The notes under the pieces are model-generated. The model ran no database searches, had not been told where the DNA came from, and saw only the letters and a program-made list of their open reading frames with translations. A program made the translations under genes and the position numbers. Source: Apostichopus japonicus (Eukaryota > Echinodermata > Holothuroidea > Aspidochirotida > Stichopodidae). Taken from it: a DNA stretch of 64,000 bases. Below are positions 11,233 to 21,883 of this stretch, piece by piece. The stretch spans positions 27,243,960 through 27,307,959 of the forward strand of contig NC_092563.1 of NCBI RefSeq assembly GCF_037975245.1, written 5' to 3'. The stretch's first letter is position 1; every line of letters begins with the position of its first letter.

Positions 11233-13189
11233 CAGTGAAAACTTGACCAAACTTATGAAGCTTGCACGTAAATGATATACTAGACTGTTTTTTTTTTAAA
11301 ACAGGTTATGAAAAGTATCTTTAATATCATTAAACAGTTGGGTACAATAGTTAAACTCACTCTTCCATCTTTTTTCTCTATGGTACTTGTTCCTTTGCTT
11401 TTTGGGCTCTTGGATAAACTCTTTTGTTCTGCGAAGGGTACCAATATATCATCTTAAAACATGTCTTTAAGCCATATATAACACAGTTCTCCTCTTCTGT
11501 TGTTGCCTCCACACTGGTGTCGTACATCACAGGAAACCTCACCCTTGACTTAGATATTTGGCTTTTCAATTCCTGCTGGAAAAAAGAAACAGCAAAGTAT
11601 TCATCATTTGAAGAAAAAAAAAAATAAAGTTGTCAACACAAAGTTATGTGAGATTTGCTTCCACTATAGTCTCAAAAAACAATCCCAAAGTTTGAAGCAG
11701 ACTGTATAAAGCTGAAAATTTGAACGAGAGTGTCATCACCATTGCAACCAGAATCAAATGCCCAGAATACAGAGATAATAAAACATGGGCTAAATCTTTG
11801 TTTGTTTTTATGATCTTTAAAAATATAAAATTTTAGAAACAGAAATGCACTGAGCCAACTTATTTATAGGCCTAATCGTTTTTAGTTGTTATTTTGCTTG
11901 CTCACATAACAAGCCTGTTTAGACCTAGGCTAGAGGAGAATCAATACTTTGTTACACTAAGTTTGTCTTTCGGCCGTTTTGATTTAGTCTTACTAGTAGT
12001 ACTAAAGTATATAATGGACCGGCGAAGACTAGAGAATACCCAGAGTTTTAGCAACTGCGTTAAACTGTATCATCTGATCTATTATTTACGTCAATGAGTT
12101 TCATTCAATCTAGGATCAAAAAGAGAAAACTAATTAATCTTAACCTTTAAACTTTGCTACTAAACAGATATGCTTGAATTACAAATAAATGTCAAAAAAC
12201 ATCATAATCTACGAATCGATGCATATACATATACATAAACAGAATAATTTGAATTCGCGCAAGTGAACCCTGCACTACATTGGACAGAAAAAAAACGTGC
12301 AATTATAGACCAAACTAAACATACTAAATTTTCCGTTACTTCTACATAAAATATCAATACAAATACAACAACTTACTCTTTTGGCAGTATACTAAAAGCA
12401 CATGTTATAATAACTTCAGACTATCAAGCTTTCCTGAGAAAAAACGGTTAATACTTCTTACAGTAAACAAGTCGACCGTGAAGGAATGTCGCAATTGTTT
12501 CCTGAGCGTGACCGGAAATTAAATACTAAAAAATGATAAATGAAAAGGTTAAATAGAACTGAAGCCTGCATCCTAACTGCTCGCAACATATAATACCGTT
12601 GACTAGCCAACATAATTTGTTCAGCCTACTGTGACTGTACGTTTGAAGGTCTAGCCTTGCTTATTCAATATCACAAAGCCTACCCATTTAGATTCACATG
12701 GGAAATTACAGGAAGTCTTTACCAAATGAGTGTAGACTTCAAATAAACTATTGAGACTTATAGTTCCAGCATTTGTTTGGGAATAAATTAGAAGATTATG
12801 TGCCACTGTTCAGTCTAGCCCAATACACACATAACACATTGTTAATTGGTGTTTAGAATGCACACTGTAGTGTTGAGAATGCACTGCAGTACCCAGTAGA
12901 AGCCTATAGGCTACTCACTGTCATTGCACTTGTGTATTGCGAAACGCCAGCGTGACAACGGTAGCGTTACACTAACGATAATACATGAGTACTAGTGCCA
13001 GTGGCCTAACAATTAACTTTAATTTTACCTTCAAGTTAATGGAATAACAGGTAGGCCGATGATGGCAGTTAATACCTCCATTCTTCCAAAGACCTTCTTG
13101 GGTGATTTACGGTTGAAAGTTGCTTAGAGTGATCGTATGAAACTATGCCAAGTCCAGCAAGCTGCCGTTGCCTCTCGGTTTCCAAATTG

Positions 13190-13468
13190 AAGTGAATCGA
13201 ATTGGGTTAAAATACATTAGTCCGTCGACACCGACTAAGCTACGATTATGGCGTAAATCGGGTGTCCGTATCGTTCTTAGTCCATGGGTTAAAATACCTT
13301 AGTCCGTCGCCACCGACTAAGCTGCGATTATATTTTTCTTAGTCAGTGTAAACTGACTAAGAAGCAGCGATGAAACGAAGATTTTTGCTAGTTCGTGTGC
13401 ATTGACTAACGTTACAAACTAATTTAACGTTAGTCCGTGGCAATATTGACTAGTTTATTTTTTCAGTG
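13190..13468. repeat. Right subterminal repeat array of CACTA-like copy 1
   Basis: TTAGTCCGTCG, CCGACTAAG and related words recur through this stretch up to the terminal TTTTCAGTG. It mirrors the left array in word type but not in detailed sequence. Confidence 0.7.
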
Positions 13469-13470
13469 CA

Positions 13471-13692
13471 CAAGGAGACATGAAAGTCGAACGTGCTCGA
13501 TACAAATTGGGTGAATTGCAGGTTCTGGTCACCTATCAGACACCATGTTTTCCAACAGGCTTTAAAAGTCATGATTTTTGGTGGAATGTAGGAAAATATT
13601 CCAACACAGGGGAAATAATGAATTTTCTCCATGGAAAGGGATTGAACATTACAGGCAGTCCAGGCAGGATGTTGCAAACATTATATGGTTAA
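13471..13692 (+). pseudogene. C-terminal end of gypsy B pol, separated by the CACTA-like insertion
   Basis: After the insertion and its duplicated CA, the pol frame continues for 73 residues to a TAA at 13690-13692. The segment lies well past the integrase GPY/F motif. It is rich in aromatic and glycine residues (for example FWWNVGKYSNTG) and has a compact, domain-like composition. I do not recognise a named domain. It is assigned to pol because the frame and the 2-bp duplication agree exactly. Confidence 0.8.
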
Positions 13693-14948
13693 GTATGTAT
13701 AACTGCATATTGCCAAAGTTCAGATGAACAGGTGTTTTACCCACGATTGTATGAATGGAATGCGTTATGGCAATTACCTGCATACCTATTAAAGTGGAAG
13801 TCATTGTACTGTATGGTGTAACAATATAAGCTTTATTGTTAAAACCACCACCAAGTGACCTAGTTTCATCTTTTATAACAAATGTGTAATGAGTATACCT
13901 TATTTCTCCATATGAATTCGTTCAAACGTTTACCCGGCAATTAGAACCTATCCGGAATATTGGCAACATGGGTTTTCATATATTGAGAAATATTTTAAGG
14001 ATATTTACATTTGCATCATTTATGTTATAATGAAGGCTATTTAGAGACAGCATTGGTGATGTGCAACTTTTGCTTACAGCAACAGTTATCGAAGCAAATG
14101 AAATTATAGATCTTTTGAGGAAGTTATGTATATATATTTTCTTTTCCTCAAATATTCATGCAAAAGTAAATTTCATCAAGAAGTTGAAAGACAAGATGTT
14201 AAGTATTATGTAATTTGAAGAAAGATTTGTTGATGTCATAGTCTATGGGGTCTCTTTTATGGTATCGAATATCTAGTACTTTGGTACTTTACTAGACTAT
14301 CATTTCGGAGTGCATACCTAGGGTCACCATGCTATCGAGTCACATTTTGTTGATTTTCTTGAGGTGAATGTATATGATTCACAAGGTTTCAAAGCAGTTT
14401 TGAAACTATGCCTTCATTAAAGAGGAGGATTTGTAAATGAGTTTGTAATATTTTAAGGTTCTTTTTTAATGTACGAAATTTTTTATGGAACGCTGAGGTG
14501 TTCTGTTCAGTTAAAAGATAACTAAGTCAAGTTTTCTCTGATCTCTCCCAATTCACGGCATGATTTCACTTTTGATATAAATGTATTATTGATGTATGAA
14601 ATGCATAAATGTATTTTGTAAGAGATACTGCATATTTTGCTGTGTCATGTAACTTTAAGATATCTTAATGATATATATTTTTTTTTAGATTACATCATAT
14701 GATGTCATCAATATTGAAGAGGTACACTTCAATTTCAAGGAAATAGTGTCTATGTATATAACATATGATTATTTTAATAATTCGTAACCAAGATGTTAAC
14801 CTTTGAGATATATGAAGACCATTTATCGAAGTCAATGAATATTAGTGAATGTGCTTACAGTACTCTACCTTCTTGAGATAATGATAAGTTAAAGCAGTAT
14901 GATGTTAAAATTTTGGAGTATCCAAAAATTTTAAAAGATTGAGGGGGA
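13693..14948 (+). other. 3' non-coding region of gypsy element B with polypurine tract
   Basis: 1.25 kb of AT-rich sequence without a convincing gene separates pol from the 3' LTR. It ends in the purine-rich GATTGAGGGGGA just before the LTR's TG, the expected polypurine tract for plus-strand priming. Confidence 0.65.
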
Positions 14949-15660
14949 TGTTATGAAATAGTGATACCATCTCTTTGATGTTACCGAAACACTCCATCGA
15001 GACACCTTACAGGGCCTCTTATGTATTTATCTAGGTCATGGATTCAGTTTTCCCACGAGAAGTTTTTAACTAGCTTATTGAATCTTGGTACAGGGCCTTT
15101 TCCCAAAATAGATTCCATTATGTCTGTGGAACATTCGAGAAGGTTCTCTCACGTGGTATGGAAGTTTCCATAGAAAGGGGATGGACTTCCAAACTCCCAA
15201 CCAATCAGGGCAGATCAGTGCCAGCGCACTTATTTTGATATCGTTAATTTAATACAGGATGGTCAGGTTATTGGCTGCCTACTGATTGTGCGCAGTGAGA
15301 TTTTATGGAAGTAAGGTATAAAAGGAAAAGGAGGCCGAAAGTTTTATGACTTGGTCAGCAAATTTATCACTCCGCCGAAAGTTCATCACTCCTAATTGTT
15401 TAATTGACGGAGTCAAGTCAAGTCAAATCATTGTAATTTAGTTTTATTTGTTAAGAGAATCGACAGAGAAGAAATTATACCGAATCATTAATCAAATCCT
15501 ATCTCGTCAAATTGTTTTTTGTGTGAAGTCATTGTTTTCTTCCGTTCGAGACATCTCCTGAAGAAGCGTAAATACGGCATCAAGACATCCCAGTACCTTT
15601 CTATCGCGAGTCCCGATATAGTTTTACTATCGGAGGAGCCGGGCTCGACACAATATTACA
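14949..15660 (+). repeat. 3' LTR of gypsy element B (712 bp)
   Basis: Starts TGTTATGAAA right after the purine tract and ends TATTACA. The last 231 bp match the 5' LTR remnant. A TATAAAAGG box at about 15316-15324 is a plausible LTR promoter element. Confidence 0.85.
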
Positions 15661-15898
15661 TTAATAAAGGCCTGATGAATTTCTTTATTTAGCATCATGA
15701 TGCCCGAATTTTTCCGTGTAACACCACCGTAAGCGCAGCTCATCTGGGCTACCACGCTCTTTGCACTACCGCCCAAAATTATTAACAGGGAACGCCGCTA
15801 ACAATCGTGGTGACAAGTATGCATGGAGATTAGCAGTCTCTGAAGTGAAAAAAAAACCGCAGTAAACATTTTTTTCTCACTAGTCAACTGTATATCTG
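15661..15898. other. Short unassigned segment between gypsy B and the Polinton
   Basis: 238 bp with no recognisable gene or repeat. It is probably pre-insertion host DNA or an older repeat. It lies outside the Polinton because the 6-bp target duplication follows it. Confidence 0.5.
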
Positions 15899-15904
15899 GA
15901 CATC
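15899..15904. repeat. Polinton target site duplication, left copy
   Basis: GACATC, identical to 43592-43597, immediately outside the terminal inverted repeat. Confidence 0.92.
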
Positions 15905-16060
15905 AGTAGTAGTAACGATGGTTTAGGACAATCTATTGTTAAGGGATTATATTAATATTGTTATTAATATTTTTATGAATATTTTTATGAATTTTTTTTA
16001 TGAATTTTTTTATGAATTTTTTTTATGATTTTTTTTTATGAATTTATTCATGAATTTTAT
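15905..16060 (+). repeat. Polinton left terminal inverted repeat
   Basis: The first ~55 bases match the reverse complement of the right end with one mismatch; the next part differs by a 9-bp indel. It then runs into a tandem TATGAATTTTTT array present in inverse form at the other end, with different copy number. In Polintons this end would be the site of protein-primed replication initiation (family knowledge). Confidence 0.88.
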
Positions 16061-16090
16061 TTATTTATTTTCTAATTTTATTGATCTATT

Positions 16091-16345
16091 TTTAAAGTGG
16101 TGAGGGGATACGTTCACAGAATCATGAACCCCAAACACGACATGCCGTAGCCTTAACTTTTCACCACGCTAAGTTTCTAAGTTTTTTTTATTTATTTTTT
16201 TATTTTACAAGGCCAAGAACTGTTATTTTATTTATTTATTTTTAAAGTGGTGAGGGGATACGTTCACAGAATCATGAACCCCAAACATGACATGCCGTAG
16301 CCTTAACTTTTCACCACGCTAAGTTTCTAAGTTTTTTTTAACGAG
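16091..16345. repeat. Direct duplication, period 150 bp, near the Polinton left end
   Basis: A block beginning TTTAAAGTGGTGAGGGGATA at 16091 recurs at 16241. Each copy spans about 100 bp and differs by about one base. Each is bounded by GTGGTGA and TCACCAC, so each can form a stem. It is non-coding. 16346-16607 holds only A/T-rich sequence with no gene seen. Confidence 0.75.
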
Positions 16346-16607
16346 GCCGGGTATTTTCACTATATAGGTAATTGTTCCATATGGAGATAAGGTGGATCAT
16401 AAATATAAAAAAGAAAAAGAGAGACTAAGTAAGAATAAATAATATACATAAATAAATAACTATCGAGAACAATAAATAAATAAATAACTTAAATTAATGA
16501 AAAGAAAGAAAAGACAATGCATGTTTAAGGAAGTCGGATCAGTCTGCTCTTTCTGGAGAAATTGGTGGCCCTAAAAAAGAGCCGTTGGAAGCCGTTGGTA
16601 AGTTGTC

Positions 16608-16988
16608 CTACCATTCGATGATGGCCAACTCCTGCTCGAACTCCGCCGTCAACTTGTAGCGGAGTGCCTCTTTCTGTACTGCAAACCAGTCGAATTGGGC
16701 CAATAGCAGGTACCACAGTAAAAATCTAACCTGACGTGTCCTGTGTTCCGTTTCATTGGCCGGAGTTTGGTACTGGACGTCGTGCACCGAATCCTTCAGC
16801 CATATACGCTTATCTCTGATCCCACTGTGTCTGACTCTGACCGTCACTTCTTTTAGGAAAATCCTAAACTTGGCTCTGTTGCAAAACCTAACGAAAGTGT
16901 CGCTGTGAACGATCTTTTCAAACTCCTCCTTAAAGAGAAGTTTCAACTCTTCGCCGTACGCCTGGTATAATTGCCTAGCACTTGCCAT
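16608..16988 (-). CDS. Unrecognised 126-residue protein near the Polinton left end
   Basis: The open frame reads leftward from an ATG at 16988; longer versions would need a non-ATG start. The protein has an amphipathic, Lys/Glu-rich N-terminal half (LKLLFKEEFEKIV) and a hydrophobic helix-like stretch (RFLLWYLLLAQFDWFAVQ) near residues 85-102. It ends with an acidic helix. I do not recognise a family. Position, between the terminal repeat and the polymerase on the opposite strand, fits a Polinton accessory gene. The LINE lies just upstream of its start and may have displaced its promoter. Confidence 0.5.
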   Translation of the reverse strand: MASARQLYQAYGEELKLLFKEEFEKIVHSDTFVRFCNRAKFRIFLKEVTVRVRHSGIRDKRIWLKDSVHDVQYQTPANETEHRTRQVRFLLWYLLLAQFDWFAVQKEALRYKLTAEFEQELAIIEW

Positions 16989-17218
16989 TATGGTTATGGA
17001 AAAGTACAATTTGGAAGTTCAAGAACGAATGAAGTTTTGAATAAGATGAAAACTCTTTTTAAAGGAAAAAGGTAAGAAAAAGATTGCAGGTGCTCTTTGT
17101 TCACGAGTCTAAAGCTCCAGAGTGAAGCCGGTGATTATCTTTTAACCGACCATTAGGTGGTGGGGTACGCAGCTTAAAAAAAACGAGGTTCAAGTTAGGA
17201 GAAGTTTTAGGGATTACC

Positions 17219-17650
17219 GGTACTCTTTGTTTGACGTTCTATAAGGAGCTAATTTAAAAGCACGCTGGTACCATCAGAGGGTCTTCGGTGAATGAGGGGG
17301 TTTAACTCAGTCATTAGCAAAAAATAAAGGTTAAAGTTAAAAAACGAAAGTTGTGTAAGCTTGTCGAGGACTGATTTATGTTTGACGTTCGATAAGGAGC
17401 CTAACTCTAATGGGCGTTGGTACCAGCAGAGTGTCTTCGATGAATGAGGGGATTAACTCAGTCATTAGCAAAAATAAAGGTTAAAATTAGGTTTGACGTT
17501 CGATAAGGAGCCTAGCTCTAATGGGCGTTGGTACCAGCAGAGTGTCTTCGATGAATGAGGGGTTTAACTCAGTCATTAGCAAAAATAAAGGTTAAAGTTA
17601 AAAAACACGAAAGTTGTGTAACAACAAGTTTAAGTTTGTCGAGGGCTGAT
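17219..17650 (+). repeat. Tandem 5' monomers of the LINE
   Basis: Three units beginning GTTTGACGTTC(G/T)ATAAGG at about 17230, 17380 and 17491 share TTTAACTCAGTCATTAGC and AAATAAAGGTTAAA. A more diverged unit may start near 17090. Tandem promoter monomers are known in other LINEs; a promoter role here is inferred. Confidence 0.7.
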
Positions 17651-17694
17651 TGACAGATTGAGCCTGTAATGGATTTAAGTCTAGGGGGAAAGGA

Positions 17695-17850
17695 TGTTAA
17701 TGGCCTATCCTAAGTCGAATAACCAATCACGCGCTCAGATTGATTTCAGACATGCGCATTGAAGGATTGAGTGGTAGGGCCATCCTAAATCGAATAACCA
17801 ATCACGGGTCTAATTGTTTTTAGACATGCGCACTAAAGAAATGAGCATGA
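17695..17850 (+). promoter_or_regulatory. Duplicated CCAAT-box-like segment upstream of the LINE ORFs
   Basis: TCCTAA(G/A)TCGAATAACCAATCACG occurs twice, about 65 bases apart (near 17708 and 17783), each followed by an AGACATGCGCA word. The inverted-CCAAT core and spacing suggest internal promoter elements. Function is inferred. Confidence 0.4.
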
Positions 17851-17920
17851 GGGCCACGCCGTTTCAGTTTCGCGGGCCTCACTCTTACCCACGCGTTTGA
17901 TCAAGATAGAAGTCATTTGA

Positions 17921-18240
17921 CATCACCAACTTGACATCACCAACTTGACATCACCAGCTTCCCCCATCAACCCGTCCAGTTCCGTCCCCAGTCCGCCGCC
18001 GGTATCGCCAGATCCGGAGACTCTGTCTGACGACGACTCGGTTGTCGGGTCTCCGGAGGCTATGTCTGACAGCGACTCTGGAGGCTCGGTGATCGTCGAG
18101 CCGAAACGTGCCACTGGGACGAGCTGGTACGACGAGATGGGGGAACCCTCACTGAAAAGGTCGGCCTCAAGTGACGACTCCGACGACGATATGTCGTCTA
18201 GAGCGCGCTTGAAGCTTACAGAATCCTCGTCGGCGTAGTT
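17921..18240 (+). pseudogene. LINE ORF1 remnant or upstream frame without ATG start
   Basis: A frame open from a TGA at 17918 to a TAG at 18238-18240, with no ATG before 18061. It begins in a threefold 14-bp repeat (TTGACATCACCAAC). The product would be Ser/Pro/Asp-rich and acidic, with no zinc knuckle or coiled coil, so it is at most the tail of ORF1. ORF2 starts about 20 bases downstream. Confidence 0.45.
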
Positions 18241-18258
18241 TTGCCCCATTGCCCTCTC

Positions 18259-21200
18259 ATGGCCCATTCATTTTCAGTTGCCACCTTCAACGTCAATGGC
18301 ATGAGGGATCATCGCAAGCGCAGTCGCATTTTCCAATATTGTATTTCAATGGAAGTCGACTGCGTTTGCCTGCAAGAAACACACATTTTGGAAGAAGATG
18401 TCCCTCTATGGGCTTATGAGTGGGGTGGTGGGCTGCATGCTTCGTTTGGTTCGTCTTCATCCTGTGGCACTGTCATCCTCCTGTCACCTCGTCAGGCAGG
18501 TTGTGCCACTAGGGTGGAGACGGATCACGAGGGCCGATTGGTTTGCATTCTTTTCAAGTATCCACAGGGTAACATCTCCCTTTGCAATGTGTATGCTCCC
18601 AATCGGCCTTCTGCTAGACGAGACTTTTTTAACACACTGCCTTCCTTTGTTCCTGGTAGTGCTCCATGTGTCATGGTCGGAGACTTTAACTGTGTCCCAG
18701 ACTCGGGTCTTGACAGACTCGGGGCTTCTGTGTCTGCTAGTCCCGACGCTGGGATCACAGAATTGGACAGATTCACTTCGGCACACCTTTTAGCCGATGT
18801 CTGGAGGCATGTGCACCCGTGTAGTACGGTGTATACGTGGGTGAGGCCTAACGGAGAAGATGCCTCCAGGATAGATCGAGTGTATGCGCCCGTAAGTTTT
18901 AAATTTTCGGGTTGCGAGACGCTCAGCTGTCCGCTCTCTGACCATGACACTGTGGTAGCACGTTTTGTTTTGCCTTCCATTTTCCCGATCGGGCGGGGCC
19001 TATGGAAGCTTAACTGTCGGATTCTTGGCGAGGCAGAATTCCGCCAAGGTTTCGAGACCAGGTACAAAGGATGGCAAACATTGAAGCCGGCCTTTGCTTC
19101 TACATCCCAGTGGTGGGATGATATCAAGTTGCGCATCAAACGCTACGCAATTCAGTATTGCGTGACCCGCGCACGACGTCGAAGAGAAAAATTCTCGAAG
19201 CTGTGCGCGGAGGTGAAGTTTGGGGACCCTTCGGCAGTCATCGCTTTGCAGACTTATCTCGATGAAAAGTACCACGGTGCCCGCGTCAGGGCCCGTGTCG
19301 AAGCGGTGGAAGCCGAGGAGCGCCCTTCACTGAGGTTTTACCAGTCCGTTAGCTCATCGGCGGGTGACAGACGCGTCCCGTCTGTGCGCGCTACCGATGG
19401 GACCGTGGTCAGTGACCCTCACGGCATTGTCCGCGTATATAAAGAGTATTATTCGAGTTTGTTTACGCGTGGCAATGTCGACTTGTCGGCACAGTCTGAT
19501 TTATTGAGGGGAATCTCAAAAACCGTTCCCCACGATGTCAATGATATTTTGGGGGGGGGGGCGGAATAACCACTGTTGAGCTTTGGAAGGCGCTTTCGAA
19601 GATGAAGAATGGCAAGTCCCCGGGTTCGGACGGGCTTCCGAGGGAGTTCTACCGAACCTTCTGGGCAATAATAGGACCCGACATCAGAGCCGTCTTCGAA
19701 GACGCCTTCCAAAACGGACTGTTAAACGAAAGTCAACGTCTGGGCATGATTACTTTGCTGCCAAAGTCTGGGGACCCCTTAGATCCCCATAACAAGCGTC
19801 CGATCACCTTGTTAAATGTGGACTACAAGTTGCTGGCCAAGGCTTTGTGCAACCGCCTTGCACTGGCCATGCCGCATCTTGTTGGTGATCTCCAGACTTG
19901 TGCAGTGAAGGGTCATTGCATCCAGCAGAACTTGTGGTTGATGCGCGACTTGACCGACTTTGTTATTGAGCGTGATCTGCCATGTGCATTGGTGTCTCTG
20001 GACCAGCAGAAGGCCTTTGACATGGTGGATTGCGGTTTTTTAATGAATGTATTGGAGACGTTTCAGTTGCACCCAAATTTTCGTAAATGGATTTCTGTTT
20101 TGTATGAACAAAGTTTCAGTTCTGTTATCGTAAATGGGTTTTGTTCGGAGGTTTTTAACGTAGAGAGGGGGGTGCGCCAGGGGTGCCCTCTGTCTCCATT
20201 ACTTTATGTTTTGTTTAGCGAGTCCCTCTCTCGTCTTTTGGAAAGGGACTCCAAACTTGTTCCATTCGTTGTGCCAGGGGGTGCCAAAGTGAAATGCGCT
20301 CAATATGCAGATGACGTGACATGTATTGTTTCGAGTCTCGGCTCCTTTCGCGCACTCTCGCAGGATCTATCTATTTTTGAGAGAGCTACCGGGGCGAAGT
20401 TGAATCCAGAAAAGACAAAGGGCCTTCGTCTTGGTAGCTGGAGATACAGAGACTTACCATTCGGTGCGTCGTGGTCGGATCAGAATATCAAAATTAATGG
20501 TATATGGTTCGGCTACGATGCACCTTGTGATGTCACCTGGAACGAGAGGGCTGAGGTATTTCAGAGCAGACTCGAAACCTTTGGCACCCGCTGGCTTTCG
20601 GTCTTGGGGAAAGTCACTGTTATTAATCGTTTCGTTTCGCCCATCTTGTGGTACCCGGGCGCGGTGTACCCTATTCCGCGTCGCGTCCTGGTACGGTTGG
20701 AGAGGGCGATTTTTTCATTCATATGGTCTGGTGGTACAGAGCTTGTCAAGAGGGCGGTATTGTACCAAAAACTGGAGAAGGGGGGACTAGGGGTGGTTCA
20801 TCTGGGAAGTAAATTGACCTTTTTGTTATTTAAGCAGTTGTTTGTAGCGGTAACTGACCCAGGGTTGCCTTGTTCATATTTTGTACGTTTTTGGGGCGGT
20901 TTGCACCTGCGTCGATGGGTCCCGGCGCTGTTTAGCAACAGAGAATCGCATAGTAGTACTCCAAACAGGGTGGTGCGTGTCATCTGCTCCGCTCTGATTG
21001 AGTTGCCCCCTGTTGACCTGTCACAGCCGGCCCTCGTTCACAGTTCGTTGAGGGATAAGGCCTTGAATGCAATTTTTGTCCAGGGACGTCATTCTGCCGA
21101 AGTATGGCGTTCGGTGCATTCAAGGCTGAATGGTTGCAGGCTCCGTGATCTTGCATGGAGAGTTGCACACGGTGCCTTGGTGACCAACCTAAAAAGATAT

Positions 21201-21656
21201 CATTGGCGATTGGGTGATGGACTGTGCCCTAGGACCGGCTGTGACAGCTTAGAGAGTACTGCTCATGTTTTTTGGCATTGTTACTTTGTAGTCAACTTAT
21301 GGGAGTGGTTCCAGACCTGGACCGACCGTGTTACGGGAGACCGTTCATGGTCGGTAGGGCAGGGCTTTATTTTATACGGGGTAGACCCTCCAGTTTGTTC
21401 GGTAGCTGTGTTGCACCGCATCATTTTTGTTTGCTCTATAGTAAAAAAACATGTTTGGCGGAATAGATGTAATTTGGTTTTTAGGGGGAAATTTGCCAGT
21501 TGGCAGGCAGTCCTGGAGGCGGTGAAGTCTGACATTCGCCTTCAGATTGAAGGCGATTTTCGCCGTTTATCTGGGGCTGCCTTTTTTGGACGCTGGTGTG
21601 CTGGGGAGGGGTTTTTCGTTTCGCTGCGTGCGGGTCGTCCTTCTGTACGTTTTTGA
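18259..21656 (+). pseudogene. LINE ORF2: endonuclease-reverse transcriptase, one frameshift
   Basis: From the ATG at 18259, an exonuclease/endonuclease/phosphatase domain occupies about 230 residues, with FNVNGMRD, LQETH, VYAPN, GDFNC, DRVYAP and LSDHD, so the catalytic set is present. The frame is lost in an 11-G run near 19550 and resumes one base off. The reverse transcriptase follows: KNGKSPGSDGLP, RPITLLNVDYKLLAKAL, GVRQGCPLSP, and the active site YADDV at about 20308. The C-terminus has a zinc motif of form CX4CX7HX4C near 21227-21283. The RT wording resembles Tx1/L1-group LINEs. The poly-G shift may be a sequencing artefact. Confidence 0.85.
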
Positions 21657-21883
21657 ATGTTTGAGTGGGGGGGGGGTTGGGCGTTTTGTCTCTGCAGGTC
21701 GGCGGGCGTATGTTTTTTTGGCTCGCTAGACCATAGTTTCGTTTGTCAGAATGGGATGGTTCGGTGCCGTTTGGCCGTGACGTTTTGTATCCCGCATGGC
21801 GGGTCACGTAAAAAGCACCAACTTGTCGAAATATTCGTTCTAAGTTTTCATACGCTCGTAAACTAAAAACCAAAATATCAAGC

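Larger units (their letters stand above)
8967..13468 (+). mobile_element. CACTA-like DNA transposon copy 1, non-autonomous (4502 bp)
   Basis: Ends are CACTGAAAA at 8967 and TTTTCAGTG at 13468. Flanking CA dinucleotides (8965-8966 and 13469-13470) form a 2-bp target duplication. Removing the element plus one CA leaves the gypsy pol frame open across the joint, which confirms the boundaries. The first ~390 bp and last ~270 bp are dense in TTAGTCGG/CCGACTAA words in both orientations, the subterminal-repeat style of CACTA/EnSpm/Mirage-type elements. I see no transposase; short frames shared with copy 2 (e.g. 11378-11569, 11894-12097) have no recognisable domain. The interior holds a 1.25-kb foldback. 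12100-13190 shows nothing coding. Confidence 0.85.
2415..15660 (+). mobile_element. Ty3/gypsy LTR retrotransposon B
   Basis: This is a plus-strand LTR retrotransposon about 8.7 kb long once the CACTA-like insertion (8967-13468) is removed. It has a partial 5' LTR cut by element A, a primer binding site, gag, pro, pol (RT, RNase H, integrase), a 1.25-kb 3' untranslated stretch, a purine tract and a 712-bp 3' LTR. The 231 bases present in both LTRs look identical by eye, which suggests a recent insertion, although gag and pol contain a stop and frame changes. The region 2664-3321 is leader, including a degenerate CTA/CTG triplet run at about 3040-3090. Confidence 0.88.
17090..21830 (+). mobile_element. 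Tx1/L1-like non-LTR retrotransposon (LINE) inside the Polinton
   Basis: A plus-strand LINE with repeated 5' monomers (about 17090-17650), a GC-richer promoter-like segment (17690-17920), an ORF1 remnant, and ORF2 with apurinic endonuclease, reverse transcriptase and a C-terminal zinc motif. Its coding GC content is visibly higher than in the surrounding Polinton genes. Both ends are approximate: I found neither a poly(A) tail nor a clear target duplication. It lies between the 126-residue gene and the polymerase gene without breaking either frame. Confidence 0.8.

Noticed and set aside
9340-12097. Short open frames conserved in both CACTA-like copies (95, 63, 67 and 74 residues)
   Set aside because: The copies are nearly identical overall, so conservation carries no coding signal, and no domain is recognisable.
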